Source: Micromonospora sp. MP36
GTDB lineage: Bacteria > Actinomycetota > Actinomycetes > Mycobacteriales > Micromonosporaceae
Assembly: GCF_008119785.1 (NCBI RefSeq)
Contig: NZ_VSFA01000005.1
Location: forward strand, 1 to 64,000
Reading direction: 5' to 3'
DNA length: 64,000 bases
This document shows, piece after piece, positions 45,195 through 53,604 of this stretch. A model generated the notes under the pieces. It was not told where the DNA came from. It made no database searches and saw nothing but the letters and a program-made list of their open reading frames with translations. Made by a program: the position numbers and the translations under genes. The stretch's first letter is position 1. Each line of letters opens with the position of its first letter.

Positions 45195-46022
45195 ATGGCC
45201 GTCGTGACCATGCGTCAGCTGCTGGAGAGCGGTGTCCACTTCGGGCACCAGACCCGGCGCTGGAACCCGAAGATGAAGCGCTTCATCTTCACCGAGCGCA
45301 ACGGTATCTACATCATCGACCTGCGCCAGACCCTCGACTACATCGAGAAGGCGTACGACTTCGTGCGCAACACGGTGGCCGAGGGCGGCAGCATCCTCTT
45401 CGTCGGCACCAAGAAGCAGGCTCAGGAGGCCATCGCCGAGCAGGCGACCCGGGTCGGCCAGCCGTACGTGAACCACCGTTGGCTCGGCGGCATGCTGACC
45501 AACTTCCAGACGGTGTACAAGCGGCTCCAGCGGATGAAGGAGCTGGAGGCGCTGGGTGACCTGAGCGGCACCGCCGCCGGTTACACCAAGAAGGAGACGC
45601 TGCAGCTCTCCCGCGAGAAGGACAAGCTGTCCCGCACCCTGGGTGGTCTGCGGGACATGCAGAAGCTCCCGGCCGCGGTCTGGGTGGTCGACACCAAGAA
45701 GGAGCACATCGCGGTCGACGAGGCCCGCAAGCTGGGCATCCCGGTGATCGCCGTGCTCGACACCAACTGCGACCCGGACGAGGTCGACTTCCCGATCCCG
45801 GGCAACGACGACGCCATCCGCTCGGCCGAGCTGCTGACCAAGGTCGTCGCCGCCGCGGTCGCCGACGGTCTGATCGCCCGCTCTGGCCGCCGCCGGGGCG
45901 CCGACGAGAAGCCCGAGCCGGGCCAGGTTGGTGCCGACGAGCCGCTGGCCGAGTGGGAGCGCGAGCTGCTCGAGGAGCCCAAGAAGGGCGACGAGCAGCC
46001 GGCGGCCGCCGCCGCGGAGTGA
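45195..46022 (+). CDS. rpsB: 30S ribosomal protein S2
   Basis: The protein has 275 residues from the ATG at 45195 with AAGGAG nine bases upstream. S2 signatures '[23 protein letters not shown]' in part, '[18 protein letters not shown]', '[15 protein letters not shown]' and '[28 protein letters not shown]' in part are present. The C-terminal tail of about 45 residues is Glu/Ala-rich, typical of actinobacteria. S2 binds the 30S platform with S1 and S21-type proteins. The gene tsf follows 135 bp later in the conserved rpsB-tsf pair. Confidence 0.98.
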   Translation: MAVVTMRQLLESGVHFGHQTRRWNPKMKRFIFTERNGIYIIDLRQTLDYIEKAYDFVRNTVAEGGSILFVGTKKQAQEAIAEQATRVGQPYVNHRWLGGMLTNFQTVYKRLQRMKELEALGDLSGTAAGYTKKETLQLSREKDKLSRTLGGLRDMQKLPAAVWVVDTKKEHIAVDEARKLGIPVIAVLDTNCDPDEVDFPIPGNDDAIRSAELLTKVVAAAVADGLIARSGRRRGADEKPEPGQVGADEPLAEWERELLEEPKKGDEQPAAAAAE

Positions 46023-46157
46023 TCGCGCCGTCGCGTCCCCACCGTCCGATTTTCCGGCCGGTGGGGCGCGGCGGGTACGCCGGGCACATCCGGCCCGGAT
46101 CCGGGTAACCGGGACCCAGACCATCCCACCGCAGTCTCAAGACCCGAAGAGAGAGTC

Positions 46158-46985
46158 ATGTCCAACTTCACCGCCGCGGACGTCAAGAAGCTCCGCGACC
46201 TCACCGGCGCCGGCATGATGGACTGCAAGAAGGCGCTGACCGAGGCCGAGGGCGACTTCGACAAGGCCGTCGAGATCCTGCGCGTCAAGGGTGCCAAGGA
46301 CGTCGGCAAGCGGGCCGGTCGCACCGCCGCCAACGGCCTGATCGCCCACTCCGGCCAGGCGCTGCTCGAGCTCAACTGCGAGACCGACTTCGTCGCCAAG
46401 AACGACGCCTTCATCGCGCTGGCCCAGCAGCTGGTCGAGCACGGTGTGGCCAGCGGCGTCTCCTCCGCCGAGGAGCTGCTCGCCAGCACCCTCGACGGCA
46501 AGACCGTCGCCGACCTGGTCCAGGAGCAGTCCGCCAAGATCGGCGAGAAGCTGGTGCTCAACCGCTTCGCCAAGCTCGACGGCACCACCGCGGTCTACCT
46601 GCACCGCAAGAGCCAGGACCTGCCGCCGGCCGTGGGTGTGCTGGTGCAGTACGCCGGCAAGACCGACGAGGCCGCCGACGCGGACGCCCGCGGCGTGGCC
46701 ATGCAGATCGCCGCGATGCGGCCGAAGTACCTGACCCGGGACGAGGTCCCGGCGGACGTCGTCGACTCCGAGCGGCGGATCGCCGAGCAGACCGCCCGCG
46801 AGGAGAACAAGCCCGAGGCGGCGCTGCCGAAGATCGTCGAGGGCCGGGTCAACGCCTTCTTCAAGGACTTCGTCCTGCTGGAGCAGGCGTCGGTCGCCGA
46901 CAACAAGAAGACGGTGAAGCAGCTGCTGGCCGAGGCCGGCATCGAGGTGACCCGCTTCGTCCGGTTCGAGGTCGGCCAGGCCTGA
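46158..46985 (+). CDS. tsf: Translation elongation factor Ts
   Basis: EF-Ts recycles EF-Tu by GDP release. The protein has 275 residues. Signature 1 '[16 protein letters not shown]' (about 13-28) and signature 2 '[15 protein letters not shown]' (about 73-87) are intact, and the C-terminal dimerisation core follows. The start '[19 protein letters not shown]' is standard for actinobacteria. A stem-loop terminator follows at 47032. Confidence 0.98.
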   Translation: MSNFTAADVKKLRDLTGAGMMDCKKALTEAEGDFDKAVEILRVKGAKDVGKRAGRTAANGLIAHSGQALLELNCETDFVAKNDAFIALAQQLVEHGVASGVSSAEELLASTLDGKTVADLVQEQSAKIGEKLVLNRFAKLDGTTAVYLHRKSQDLPPAVGVLVQYAGKTDEAADADARGVAMQIAAMRPKYLTRDEVPADVVDSERRIAEQTAREENKPEAALPKIVEGRVNAFFKDFVLLEQASVADNKKTVKQLLAEAGIEVTRFVRFEVGQA

Positions 46986-47031
46986 GCCGCCGCACCGGGC
47001 GCATGCCGCGCCCGTGCGTAGGGAAGACATC

Positions 47032-47079
47032 GACGAGGAGGCCGCTGGTGTACGTGACAGGCACCGCGGCCTCCTCGTC
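47032..47079 (+). terminator. Terminator after tsf
   Basis: Perfect 14-bp arms GACGAGGAGGCCGC (47032-47045) and GCGGCCTCCTCGTC (47066-47079), extended inward by a GGTG/CACC pairing, form a very stable hairpin 47 bp after tsf. No T-tract follows, as is common in this group. Confidence 0.78.
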
Positions 47080-47150
47080 ACATAGGGTCGGCAGCGGCAG
47101 GTACGCGGGACGCGGCGCACGCGCGGTGCGCGACGGAAGGGGCGGGGCGG

Positions 47151-47918
47151 ATGACGCAGGTTGTGAGTGACCGGAGCCTGGCGGCGGATGATCCGACCGC
47201 CCCACCGCCGGGCCGGGCCCGCCGGGTGGTGCTGAAGCTCTCCGGTGAGGTCTTCGGCGGCGGCGCGATCGGCGTCGACCCGGACGTCGTGCAGGGTATC
47301 GCCCGGCAGATCGCCACCGTGGTGCGCCGCGGCGTGCAGGTCTCCGTGGTGGTCGGCGGCGGCAACTTCTTCCGCGGCGCCGAGTTGCAGAAGCGCGGCA
47401 TGGACCGGGCCCGCGCCGACTACATGGGCATGCTCGGCACGGTGATGAACTGCCTGGCCCTCCAGGACTTCCTAGAGAAGGAGGGCATCGAGACCCGGGT
47501 GCAGACCGCGATCACCATGGCCCAGGTCGCCGAGCCGTACATTCCGCTGCGGGCGATCCGGCACCTGGAGAAGGGCCGCGTGGTCATCTTCGGCGCCGGC
47601 GCCGGCATGCCGTACTTCTCCACCGACACGGTCGCCGCCCAGCGGGCGTTGGAGATCCGCGCCGACGTGGTGTTGATGAGCAAGAACGGCGTGGACGCGG
47701 TCTACACGGCGGACCCCCGTATCGACCCGACGGCGAGCAAGCTCGACTCGATCACCTTCTCCGAGGTGCTGCGCCGCAACCTGCGGGTGGCCGACGCCGC
47801 GGCGTTCAGCCTCTGCATGGAGAACGGCCTGCCGATGCTGGTCTTCGGCGCCGAGGGCGACGACACCATCGTGCGTGCCGTCAGCGGCGAGAAGATCGGC
47901 ACCCTGATCACCGCCTGA
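47151..47918 (+). CDS. pyrH: UMP kinase
   Basis: PyrH phosphorylates UMP to UDP with ATP. The protein has 255 residues. Amino-acid-kinase motifs: '[13 protein letters not shown]' near residue 26, '[13 protein letters not shown]', '[17 protein letters not shown]', '[16 protein letters not shown]' and '[13 protein letters not shown]'. About 23 extra N-terminal residues precede the core. A GTG-start at a later position is conceivable, but the ATG at 47151 follows GGGGCGG. The gene frr follows after 81 bp. Confidence 0.96.
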   Translation: MTQVVSDRSLAADDPTAPPPGRARRVVLKLSGEVFGGGAIGVDPDVVQGIARQIATVVRRGVQVSVVVGGGNFFRGAELQKRGMDRARADYMGMLGTVMNCLALQDFLEKEGIETRVQTAITMAQVAEPYIPLRAIRHLEKGRVVIFGAGAGMPYFSTDTVAAQRALEIRADVVLMSKNGVDAVYTADPRIDPTASKLDSITFSEVLRRNLRVADAAAFSLCMENGLPMLVFGAEGDDTIVRAVSGEKIGTLITA

Positions 47919-47999
47919 GCGGCCTTGAGCCGGCAGCGGCCCTCCGGACACCACAGCAGCACAGCCCACGACGAGCAACAGAAGGAGGCGAGGAGACCG

Positions 48000-48557
48000 G
48001 TGATCGACGACACCCTCCTCGAGGCCGAGGAGAAGATGGAGCGTGCCATCGAGCACGCCAAGGAAGAGTTTGGCGGCATCCGCACCGGTCGCGCCAACGC
48101 CGCGATGTTCTCCCGGATCGTCATCGACTACTACGGCAGCCCCACGCCGCTGCCGCAGATGGCGTCCATCGCGGTCCCCGAGCCGCGCATGGTGATCATC
48201 AAGCCGTACGACAACTCGCAGCTGGGCGCCATGGAGAAGGCGATCCGCGACTCTGACCTCGGCGTGAACCCGAACAACGAGGGCAACCAGCTGCGCATCC
48301 TGCTCCCGCAGATGACCGAGGAGCGGCGCCGCGAGATGATCAAGGTGGCCCGGCACAAGGGCGAGGAGGCCAAGGTCGCCGTCCGCAACATCCGCCGCAA
48401 GGGCAAGGAAGAGCTGGACCGCCTGGTCAAGGACGGCGAGGTCGGCGAGGACGAGGGCCGGCGCGCCGAGAAGGAGCTGGACGACCTGACCCAGCGTTTC
48501 GTCGCCACGGTCGACGAGCTGGTCAAGCACAAGGAGAACGAGCTGCTCGAGGTCTGA
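48000..48557 (+). CDS. frr: Ribosome recycling factor
   Basis: RRF splits post-termination ribosomes with EF-G. The GTG at 48000 gives [14 protein letters not shown] and 185 residues, the normal length, with an AAGGAGG about 20 bases upstream and GAGGAGA nearer. Conserved blocks: '[25 protein letters not shown]' in part, '[21 protein letters not shown]' in part, '[21 protein letters not shown]' in part. A long in-frame upstream extension to 47925 is not conserved. Confidence 0.97.
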   Translation: MIDDTLLEAEEKMERAIEHAKEEFGGIRTGRANAAMFSRIVIDYYGSPTPLPQMASIAVPEPRMVIIKPYDNSQLGAMEKAIRDSDLGVNPNNEGNQLRILLPQMTEERRREMIKVARHKGEEAKVAVRNIRRKGKEELDRLVKDGEVGEDEGRRAEKELDDLTQRFVATVDELVKHKENELLEV

Positions 48558-49029
48558 GCGCCCCGACATCTGCCACGGCACCGGCGTGCCGTCGCCCCGC
48601 ATACGACAACTCCAGCTCGGCTGGCGGCCATGATTCGGCCCCCGCGCCGCTCGGCGGCGCTCCGGACCGAATGAAGGCCGGTCTGACGCCGCGCCGCTGC
48701 GACGACTTCTGCTCGGCGCGTCTGACGCCGCGCCGCTACGACGACTTCAGTTCGGCGCGTCTGACGCCGCGCCACGATCTGAAGCCATCGCTGAAGCCGG
48801 CGCTGGAGCTGTCGCGGGCGGCGGGCCCGGTGCCGTTGCCGTGGTGGGCCATCGTCCGCCGTACCGGCCCCCTGGGTGCAGTAGGCTCGGCACGATTCCC
48901 GCCACCACCGGGTGAACAGCGGGGATCGACCGGCGAACGGGTCGGTCAACCGAAACAGTCGCGCGTGTAGGGGATGATTTTGATCTTGCGTCATGTGGTG
49001 GCTCCCGTACCGCTTTCGCTCGGTACGTG
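48558..49029 (+). other. Intergenic region between frr and cdsA with 39-bp repeats
   Basis: This 472-bp stretch has no conserved gene. It holds two and a half copies of a 39-bp repeat (listed separately) and the presumed cdsA promoter. A 99-codon open frame (48671-48970) runs through the repeats, but its sequence is just the translated repeat plus unpatterned residues, so I do not call it a gene. Confidence 0.6.
48681..48773. repeat. 39-bp tandem repeat, 2.4 copies
   Basis: Units start with GTCTGACGCCGCGCC at 48681, 48720 and 48759. Units 1 and 2 differ at only a few positions (GCTGCG/GCTACG; TGCTC/AGTTC). The third copy breaks off after 15 bases. A period of 39 keeps a reading frame, but no gene is evident. 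Confidence 0.85.
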
Positions 49030-50481
49030 ATGTCCCACCTCGACCCCTACGGCGCCGCCGAGCCGCGTGGCTGGGACCGGCCGGGCTCGCTGCCCTGGCC
49101 GGAGGCCGACCTCGAGCCGGGGCCGTGGCGACGGCCCGGCGCCCCTGAGGCGTACGCCGAGGCGCACGGCCGTCCCCATCCCGTCGCCGATCCGTACGCC
49201 CCGCCGGTCGACGGGTACGACGGGCCGCCCGGCCGCCGGCCGTACGAGGAACACCCGGTCCGGGACCGCGACGAGCGCGGCTACCGGGACGACCAGGGCT
49301 GGCACGACGCGCAGGACTGGCGCGACCGCGGCCGGGGCCACCGGGAGCCGTACCCGGAGGACCCCCGGGACCTGGGCCCCGTCCCGCGGCATCACGGCGA
49401 CCGGGGCGAGCCCGGCCCCGACCCGCGCGACCGGGGCTACGACGGGTCTCCGGCTGGGCGACCCGGCGTGCCGCACGACGAGTACCCCACCGCCCAGATC
49501 GCCCCGGTGGGCGACGACTCGACCGCCCAGTTCGCGGCGGTACGCGATGAACCGAACACCCAGCTCGCGGCGGTCGGGGACGAGCCGGCGCCGCCGGCCG
49601 GTCGGCGCCCGCGGGGCCGCCGGCGGGCCAGCGCCGATCGGCCCGCGACCGCCCAGTCGAAGTCGGGCCGGGCGGGCCGTAACCTGCCGGCCGCGATCGG
49701 CGTCGGGCTGGCTCTCGGCGCGGCGATCGTGGTGCCGCTCTTCTTCTACCTGCCGGCGTTCCTCGCCGTGATCGCCGCGGCGGTCGGGATCGGCAGTTGG
49801 GAGATGGCCCGGGCGGTTCGTCACAGCGGGGCGCACCCGCCGCTGGTGCCGCTGATCGCCGGGGGCGTGATCACCGTCGGGCTGGCCTGGTTCGCCGGCC
49901 CGGACGCGCTGAGTCTCGGCCTGCTGGTCACCGTGCTCGGCACGATGATCTGGCGGTTGGGTGACGGCCCCGGCAACTATCAGCGGGACCTGACCGCGGC
50001 CACCCTGATCGCGGTGTACGTGCCGTTCCTCGGCGGCTTCGCCGCGATGCTGGCGGCCGCCCCCGGTGACGGGCACCTGCGGGTGCTGGTCACCCTGGTC
50101 GCCGTGGTGCTCTCCGACACCGGCGGGTACGCGGCTGGCGTCGCCTTCGGCAAGCATCCGATGGCCCCGACGATCAGCCCGAAGAAGTCCTGGGAGGGCT
50201 TCGCCGGCTCGGTGACCGCGGCCGCGGCCGGCAGTGCCGTGCTGCTCTGGTTGCTCTTCGACGTGGCGCCCTGGTGGGGCGCGCTGTTCGGGGTGGCGAT
50301 CTCCTGCGCGGCGGTCCTCGGTGACCTCGCCGAGTCGATGATCAAGCGGGATCTCGGCGTCAAGGACATGAGCAATCTGCTCCCCGGGCACGGCGGCCTG
50401 ATGGACCGGCTCGACTCGATCTTGTTCGCGGTGCCGACGGCCTACCTCCTGCTGGTGATCTTCGTACCGGTGGTGGGCTGA
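49030..50481 (+). CDS. cdsA: Phosphatidate cytidylyltransferase with long disordered N-terminus
   Basis: CdsA makes CDP-diacylglycerol for phospholipid synthesis. The protein has 483 residues from the ATG at 49030 (an adjacent GTG at 49027 is possible). The first 215 residues are Asp/Arg/Pro/Gly/Tyr-rich and have no homology to the enzyme. The membrane domain (about 216-480) has eight or so helices and the CDS signature in '[21 protein letters not shown]'. '[18 protein letters not shown]' is a second family block. Long hydrophilic N-termini are typical of actinobacterial CdsA. It sits in the frr-cdsA-rlmN order. Confidence 0.93.
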   Translation: MSHLDPYGAAEPRGWDRPGSLPWPEADLEPGPWRRPGAPEAYAEAHGRPHPVADPYAPPVDGYDGPPGRRPYEEHPVRDRDERGYRDDQGWHDAQDWRDRGRGHREPYPEDPRDLGPVPRHHGDRGEPGPDPRDRGYDGSPAGRPGVPHDEYPTAQIAPVGDDSTAQFAAVRDEPNTQLAAVGDEPAPPAGRRPRGRRRASADRPATAQSKSGRAGRNLPAAIGVGLALGAAIVVPLFFYLPAFLAVIAAAVGIGSWEMARAVRHSGAHPPLVPLIAGGVITVGLAWFAGPDALSLGLLVTVLGTMIWRLGDGPGNYQRDLTAATLIAVYVPFLGGFAAMLAAAPGDGHLRVLVTLVAVVLSDTGGYAAGVAFGKHPMAPTISPKKSWEGFAGSVTAAAAGSAVLLWLLFDVAPWWGALFGVAISCAAVLGDLAESMIKRDLGVKDMSNLLPGHGGLMDRLDSILFAVPTAYLLLVIFVPVVG

Positions 50482-50585
50482 GGGATGAGTCACGTGGGTG
50501 GGCGCGCATCCACCGGCCGGTCAGGGCCGATTCGGCCCCTACGGACGGGTGCGCCCCGCTCCGGGCGTGTCAGACTGGACGCGCC

Positions 50586-51734
50586 ATGACGAGTCTCCCC
50601 CTGATCTCCGTAGACCCCGACGCTCGCGGCCGCCGCCCGGCGATGCCGCCCCGCCACCTCGCCGACCTGGACCTGCCGGGCCGGCAGGCGCTCGTCGCCG
50701 AGCTGGGGGAGCCGGCGTTCCGCGCCAAGCAGGTGTCGAACCACTACTTCGGCCGCCTGGTCCGCGACCCCGCGCAGATGACTGACCTGCCGGCGGCCAC
50801 CCGGGAGCGGCTGGCCACCACGCTGCTGCCCACCCTGCTCACCCCGGTACGCGAGTTGGCCTGCGACGACGGCGCGACCCGCAAGGCACTCTGGCGGCTG
50901 CACGACGGTTCGCTGGTGGAGAGCGTGCTGATGGGCTACCCGGACCGGGTCACCGTCTGCATCTCCAGCCAGGCTGGCTGCGGCATGGCTTGCCCGTTCT
51001 GCGCCACCGGCCAGGCCGGGCTGACCCGCAACCTCTCCACCGCCGAGATCGTCGACCAGGCGGTCTACCTCGCCGGGGTGGCTGCCTCGGGGGCGGTGGC
51101 CGGCTCGCCGCCGCGCCTGTCGCACGTCGTCTTCATGGGCATGGGCGAGCCGCTGGCCAACTACTCCCGGGTGGTGGCGGCGATCCGGCGGCTGGTCGCG
51201 CCGGCCCCGGAGGGGCTCGGCCTGTCCCAGCGGCACATCACCGTTTCCACGGTCGGGCTGGTCCCGGCCATCCGCCGACTGGCCAGCGAAGACCTCTCGG
51301 TGACTCTTGCGTTGTCGCTGCACGCCCCCGATGATGAGCTGCGCGACGAACTAGTCCCGGTCAACCAGCGCTGGAAGGTGTCCGAGGTGCTGGACGCGGC
51401 TTGGGAATACGCGGCCACGACGGGGCGTCGCGTGTCCATCGAGTACGCGATGATCAAGGACGTGAACGACCAGCCGTGGAGAGCCGATCTGCTCGGCCGG
51501 CTGCTGACCGGCAAGCTGGCCCACGTGAACCTCATCCCGCTCAACCCGACGCCGGGCAGTCGCTGGGACGCCAGCCCGAAGCCGGTCGAGCGGGAGTTCG
51601 TCCGGCGGTTGCGCGACGCCGGGGTGTCGACCACAGTGCGGGACACCCGGGGGCGCGAGATCGACGGCGCGTGTGGGCAGCTGGCCGCCGCCGAGGACAG
51701 GGACACCGACCCACCGGGCAGAGCAACGGTGTGA
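50586..51734 (+). CDS. rlmN: Dual-specificity 23S rRNA/tRNA methyltransferase RlmN
   Basis: RlmN is a radical-SAM enzyme that makes m2A2503 in 23S rRNA and m2A37 in tRNA. The protein has 382 residues. The [4Fe-4S] site is C132-x3-C136-x2-C139 in '[15 protein letters not shown]'. The SAM-binding '[12 protein letters not shown]', '[14 protein letters not shown]' and the methyl-carrying second cysteine near '[14 protein letters not shown]' (C-terminal) are present. A Pro/Arg-rich N-terminus precedes the core. Short intergenic gap to the DivIVA-like gene. Confidence 0.95.
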   Translation: MTSLPLISVDPDARGRRPAMPPRHLADLDLPGRQALVAELGEPAFRAKQVSNHYFGRLVRDPAQMTDLPAATRERLATTLLPTLLTPVRELACDDGATRKALWRLHDGSLVESVLMGYPDRVTVCISSQAGCGMACPFCATGQAGLTRNLSTAEIVDQAVYLAGVAASGAVAGSPPRLSHVVFMGMGEPLANYSRVVAAIRRLVAPAPEGLGLSQRHITVSTVGLVPAIRRLASEDLSVTLALSLHAPDDELRDELVPVNQRWKVSEVLDAAWEYAATTGRRVSIEYAMIKDVNDQPWRADLLGRLLTGKLAHVNLIPLNPTPGSRWDASPKPVEREFVRRLRDAGVSTTVRDTRGREIDGACGQLAAAEDRDTDPPGRATV

Positions 51735-51765
51735 CCGGGCGTAGCGAACGAGACCAGGAGACATA

Positions 51766-52950
51766 GTGGCGAGTCAGGGTCAGCGTTTCCGGCGTAAGGC
51801 GCTCCGCCGGGGTTACAAGGTCGACGAGGTGGACGCCTTCCTGGACCGGGTGGAGGCGACGCTCGCCGGCCAGCCGGTCGGCGCGCCCGTGGCTTCCCAG
51901 GAGGTCCACGACGTCGTCTTCCGGGTCCGGTTCAACGGCTACGACGAGTGGCAGGTCGACCTGCACCTCGACCGGGTGGAGCGGCAGTTGGCCGAGCTGG
52001 AGGAGCGCGGCGGCACCCCGGGCGGGCGCGTCCCTGACCCCCGAATGGCTGACCGGCTCGGCCCGCCGATGCGCGACGACCGGGGCCTGTCGCCGGTGCC
52101 GCAGCCGCCGATGCCGCCCCGAGGGATGCCCGCCCAGCCCGGCCCGCCCGACCGCTACGGCAGCCGCTACGACGAGCCCGTCGGGGGCGGCCGCTACGAC
52201 GAGCCCGTCGGGGGCGGCCGGTACGACGAGCCCGTCGGGGGCGGCCGCTACGACGAGCCCGTCGGCGGCGGCCGCTACGACGAACCGACCGGCGGCGGCC
52301 GCTACGACGAACCGACCGGCGCCTTCGCCGGCGGTTACGACGGCCCGCGCGGGTACGACGCCCCGCGTGGTCCGGCCGGCCCCGGACCGATGGGTCCCAA
52401 CGCCCCGATGGGGCACGGCGGCCCGCCCTCCCGTGGGCTGCCCCCAGGCCCCGGCGGGTACGGCCCGGACGACCGGTTCGACGGTTTCGAGGCCGGCCGG
52501 CGCGGCCGCCCCGACATGACCGCCGAGATCCGGATGCCTGACCGGGACCTGCGTGACCCGCGCGGCCGCGGCCCGGCCGGCCCGCCGCCCGTGCCCCAGC
52601 AGGGCTTCGGGGGTGGCCCGGCGATGTCCGGCCCGCCGATGGCCGGTCCGCCCGTGGCGGGGCCGCCGATGGTCGGCCCGCCGATGGCCGGCCCGCCCGG
52701 CAGTGAGCTCTACCGGGTGGACCAGATCCGCCGCAGCTTCCAGGTGCGCCGCTTCGGCAGCGGGTACGACCCGGACCAGGTCGACCGGTTCTTCGAGACC
52801 CTGCTCGGTGGCATGCAGGGCCGCAACCCGATGCCGGTGAACCCGAATGACCTGGACACCCTGCGCTTCGGGCTGGTGCCGGGCGGCTACTTCGAGGCCG
52901 AGGTCGACGCCGCCCTCAAGGACGTGCAGGACATCCTGCTCGGCCGCTGA
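51766..52950 (+). CDS. DivIVA-domain repeat protein
   Basis: The protein has 394 residues. Three copies of a DivIVA-type motif can be seen: residues 7-33 ('RGYKVDEVDAFLDRVEATL'), residues 54-76 ('NGYDEWQVDLHLDRVERQL') and near the C-terminus ('FGSGYDPDQVDRFFETLLGG'). The middle is Pro/Gly/Arg-rich and includes six copies of RYDEP(V/T)GGG (from residue 134) and several MAGPP repeats. DivIVA proteins sense negative membrane curvature and organise polar growth. This domain arrangement resembles the DivIVA-motif repeat proteins annotated near rlmN in actinobacteria; the exact role is unknown. Confidence 0.8.
   Translation: MASQGQRFRRKALRRGYKVDEVDAFLDRVEATLAGQPVGAPVASQEVHDVVFRVRFNGYDEWQVDLHLDRVERQLAELEERGGTPGGRVPDPRMADRLGPPMRDDRGLSPVPQPPMPPRGMPAQPGPPDRYGSRYDEPVGGGRYDEPVGGGRYDEPVGGGRYDEPVGGGRYDEPTGGGRYDEPTGAFAGGYDGPRGYDAPRGPAGPGPMGPNAPMGHGGPPSRGLPPGPGGYGPDDRFDGFEAGRRGRPDMTAEIRMPDRDLRDPRGRGPAGPPPVPQQGFGGGPAMSGPPMAGPPVAGPPMVGPPMAGPPGSELYRVDQIRRSFQVRRFGSGYDPDQVDRFFETLLGGMQGRNPMPVNPNDLDTLRFGLVPGGYFEAEVDAALKDVQDILLGR
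52165..52326 (+). repeat. 27-bp tandem repeat encoding RYDEPVGGG, six copies
   Basis: Six in-frame 27-bp units encode RYDEPVGGG four times and RYDEPTGGG/RYDEPTGAF twice. Third-position changes (CGC/CGG, GGG/GGC, GAG/GAA) show units have begun to diverge. Copy number may vary between strains. Confidence 0.9.
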
Positions 52951-52965
52951 TCCGCAGACGACGAC

Positions 52966-52996
52966 GAGGGCCCGCCCCGGTTGGGGGCGGGCCCTC
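52966..52996. terminator. Bidirectional terminator
   Basis: Perfect 13-bp arms GAGGGCCCGCCCC (52966-52978) and GGGGCGGGCCCTC (52984-52996) with loop GGTTG lie between the convergent DivIVA-repeat gene and the DUF2631-like gene. Confidence 0.85.
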
Positions 52997-53025
52997 GGGC
53001 GTATCGGTCGAGCGCGAGCGCCGGG

Positions 53026-53250
53026 TCAGGACCGCAGGCCGCTGCGGCGCAGCACCGCGTCGCCGAGCACGATGGCCAGCAGCAGCGCGGCGATCCCGAG
53101 CAGCCAGATGTCCTCGACCTTGCCCTCGTGGTTGCCGCAGAGCGCCATGATCACCAGCACCACCGCCGACAGCACCGCCCCGATCCGGCCGGCCTTGCGG
53201 TGTCCGGGCTTGTGCTGATCTGGAGCGGTTACCGGCTCGCTTCCTGCCAC
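53026..53250 (-). CDS. Small membrane protein, DUF2631-like
   Basis: The GTG at 53250 (revealed as CAC on the plus strand), with AAGGA upstream, gives 74 residues. After a 20-residue hydrophilic start, two helices (about 22-37, 47-66) are separated by 'GNHEGKVEDIWLLG'; the end is 'DAVLRRSGLRS'. The pattern resembles DUF2631, an actinobacterial family found near rlmN and dxr. Function unknown. Longer in-frame readings have no conserved residues. Confidence 0.7.
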   Translation of the reverse strand: MAGSEPVTAPDQHKPGHRKAGRIGAVLSAVVLVIMALCGNHEGKVEDIWLLGIAALLLAIVLGDAVLRRSGLRS

Positions 53251-53339
53251 TGTCGGTCCTTCCCTCGCGATCGGATCTCCGGTTAGTCTGGCACGCCCCG
53301 TACCGGGGCTGGCGCAGGGTCCGACCTGATGGGGGACAC

Positions 53340-53480
53340 ATGGCCCGCGAGGACGACCGCGAGCTGTACAAGCGGGCGCAGCAGGCCTGGGAAGCGGAGG
53401 ACTGGCCGCGCGCCGCGGAGCTGTGGGAGCGCCTGGCGCGCCGGTATCCGGACATCCCGACGGGACCGGTACGGGGCTGA
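53340..53480 (+). CDS. 46-residue TPR-like small protein
   Basis: The ATG at 53340, with GGGGGA six bases before, starts 'MAREDDRELYKRAQQAWE'. The rest 'DWPRAAELWERLARRYPDIP' completes a helix-turn-helix with tetratricopeptide-like spacing (A-x-x-x-Y-P). GC-rich wobble bases support coding. It is divergent from the DUF2631-like gene and 124 bp before the MBL-Rieske gene. A protein-binding role is possible but unproven. Confidence 0.6.
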   Translation: MAREDDRELYKRAQQAWEAEDWPRAAELWERLARRYPDIPTGPVRG

Positions 53481-53604
53481 ACCGCCCGGGCCGGTGGACC
53501 CGCCGCACGGGGCGGAAGGGCTCTACCGGCGTCGCGGGACGGGGACCACACTGCCTCCGGTAGCGTCGTTACGTACACCTGATTGCCTTTCGAGGGGGAC
53601 TGCG

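Noticed and set aside
48671-48970. 99-codon frame through the 39-bp repeats
   Set aside because: The first part is just translated repeat and the rest has no coding pattern or ribosome binding site.
52630-52700. Collagen-like or PPE-type domain in the MAGPP run
   Set aside because: It is a short Pro/Gly/Met low-complexity run inside the DivIVA-repeat protein without a G-x-y register.
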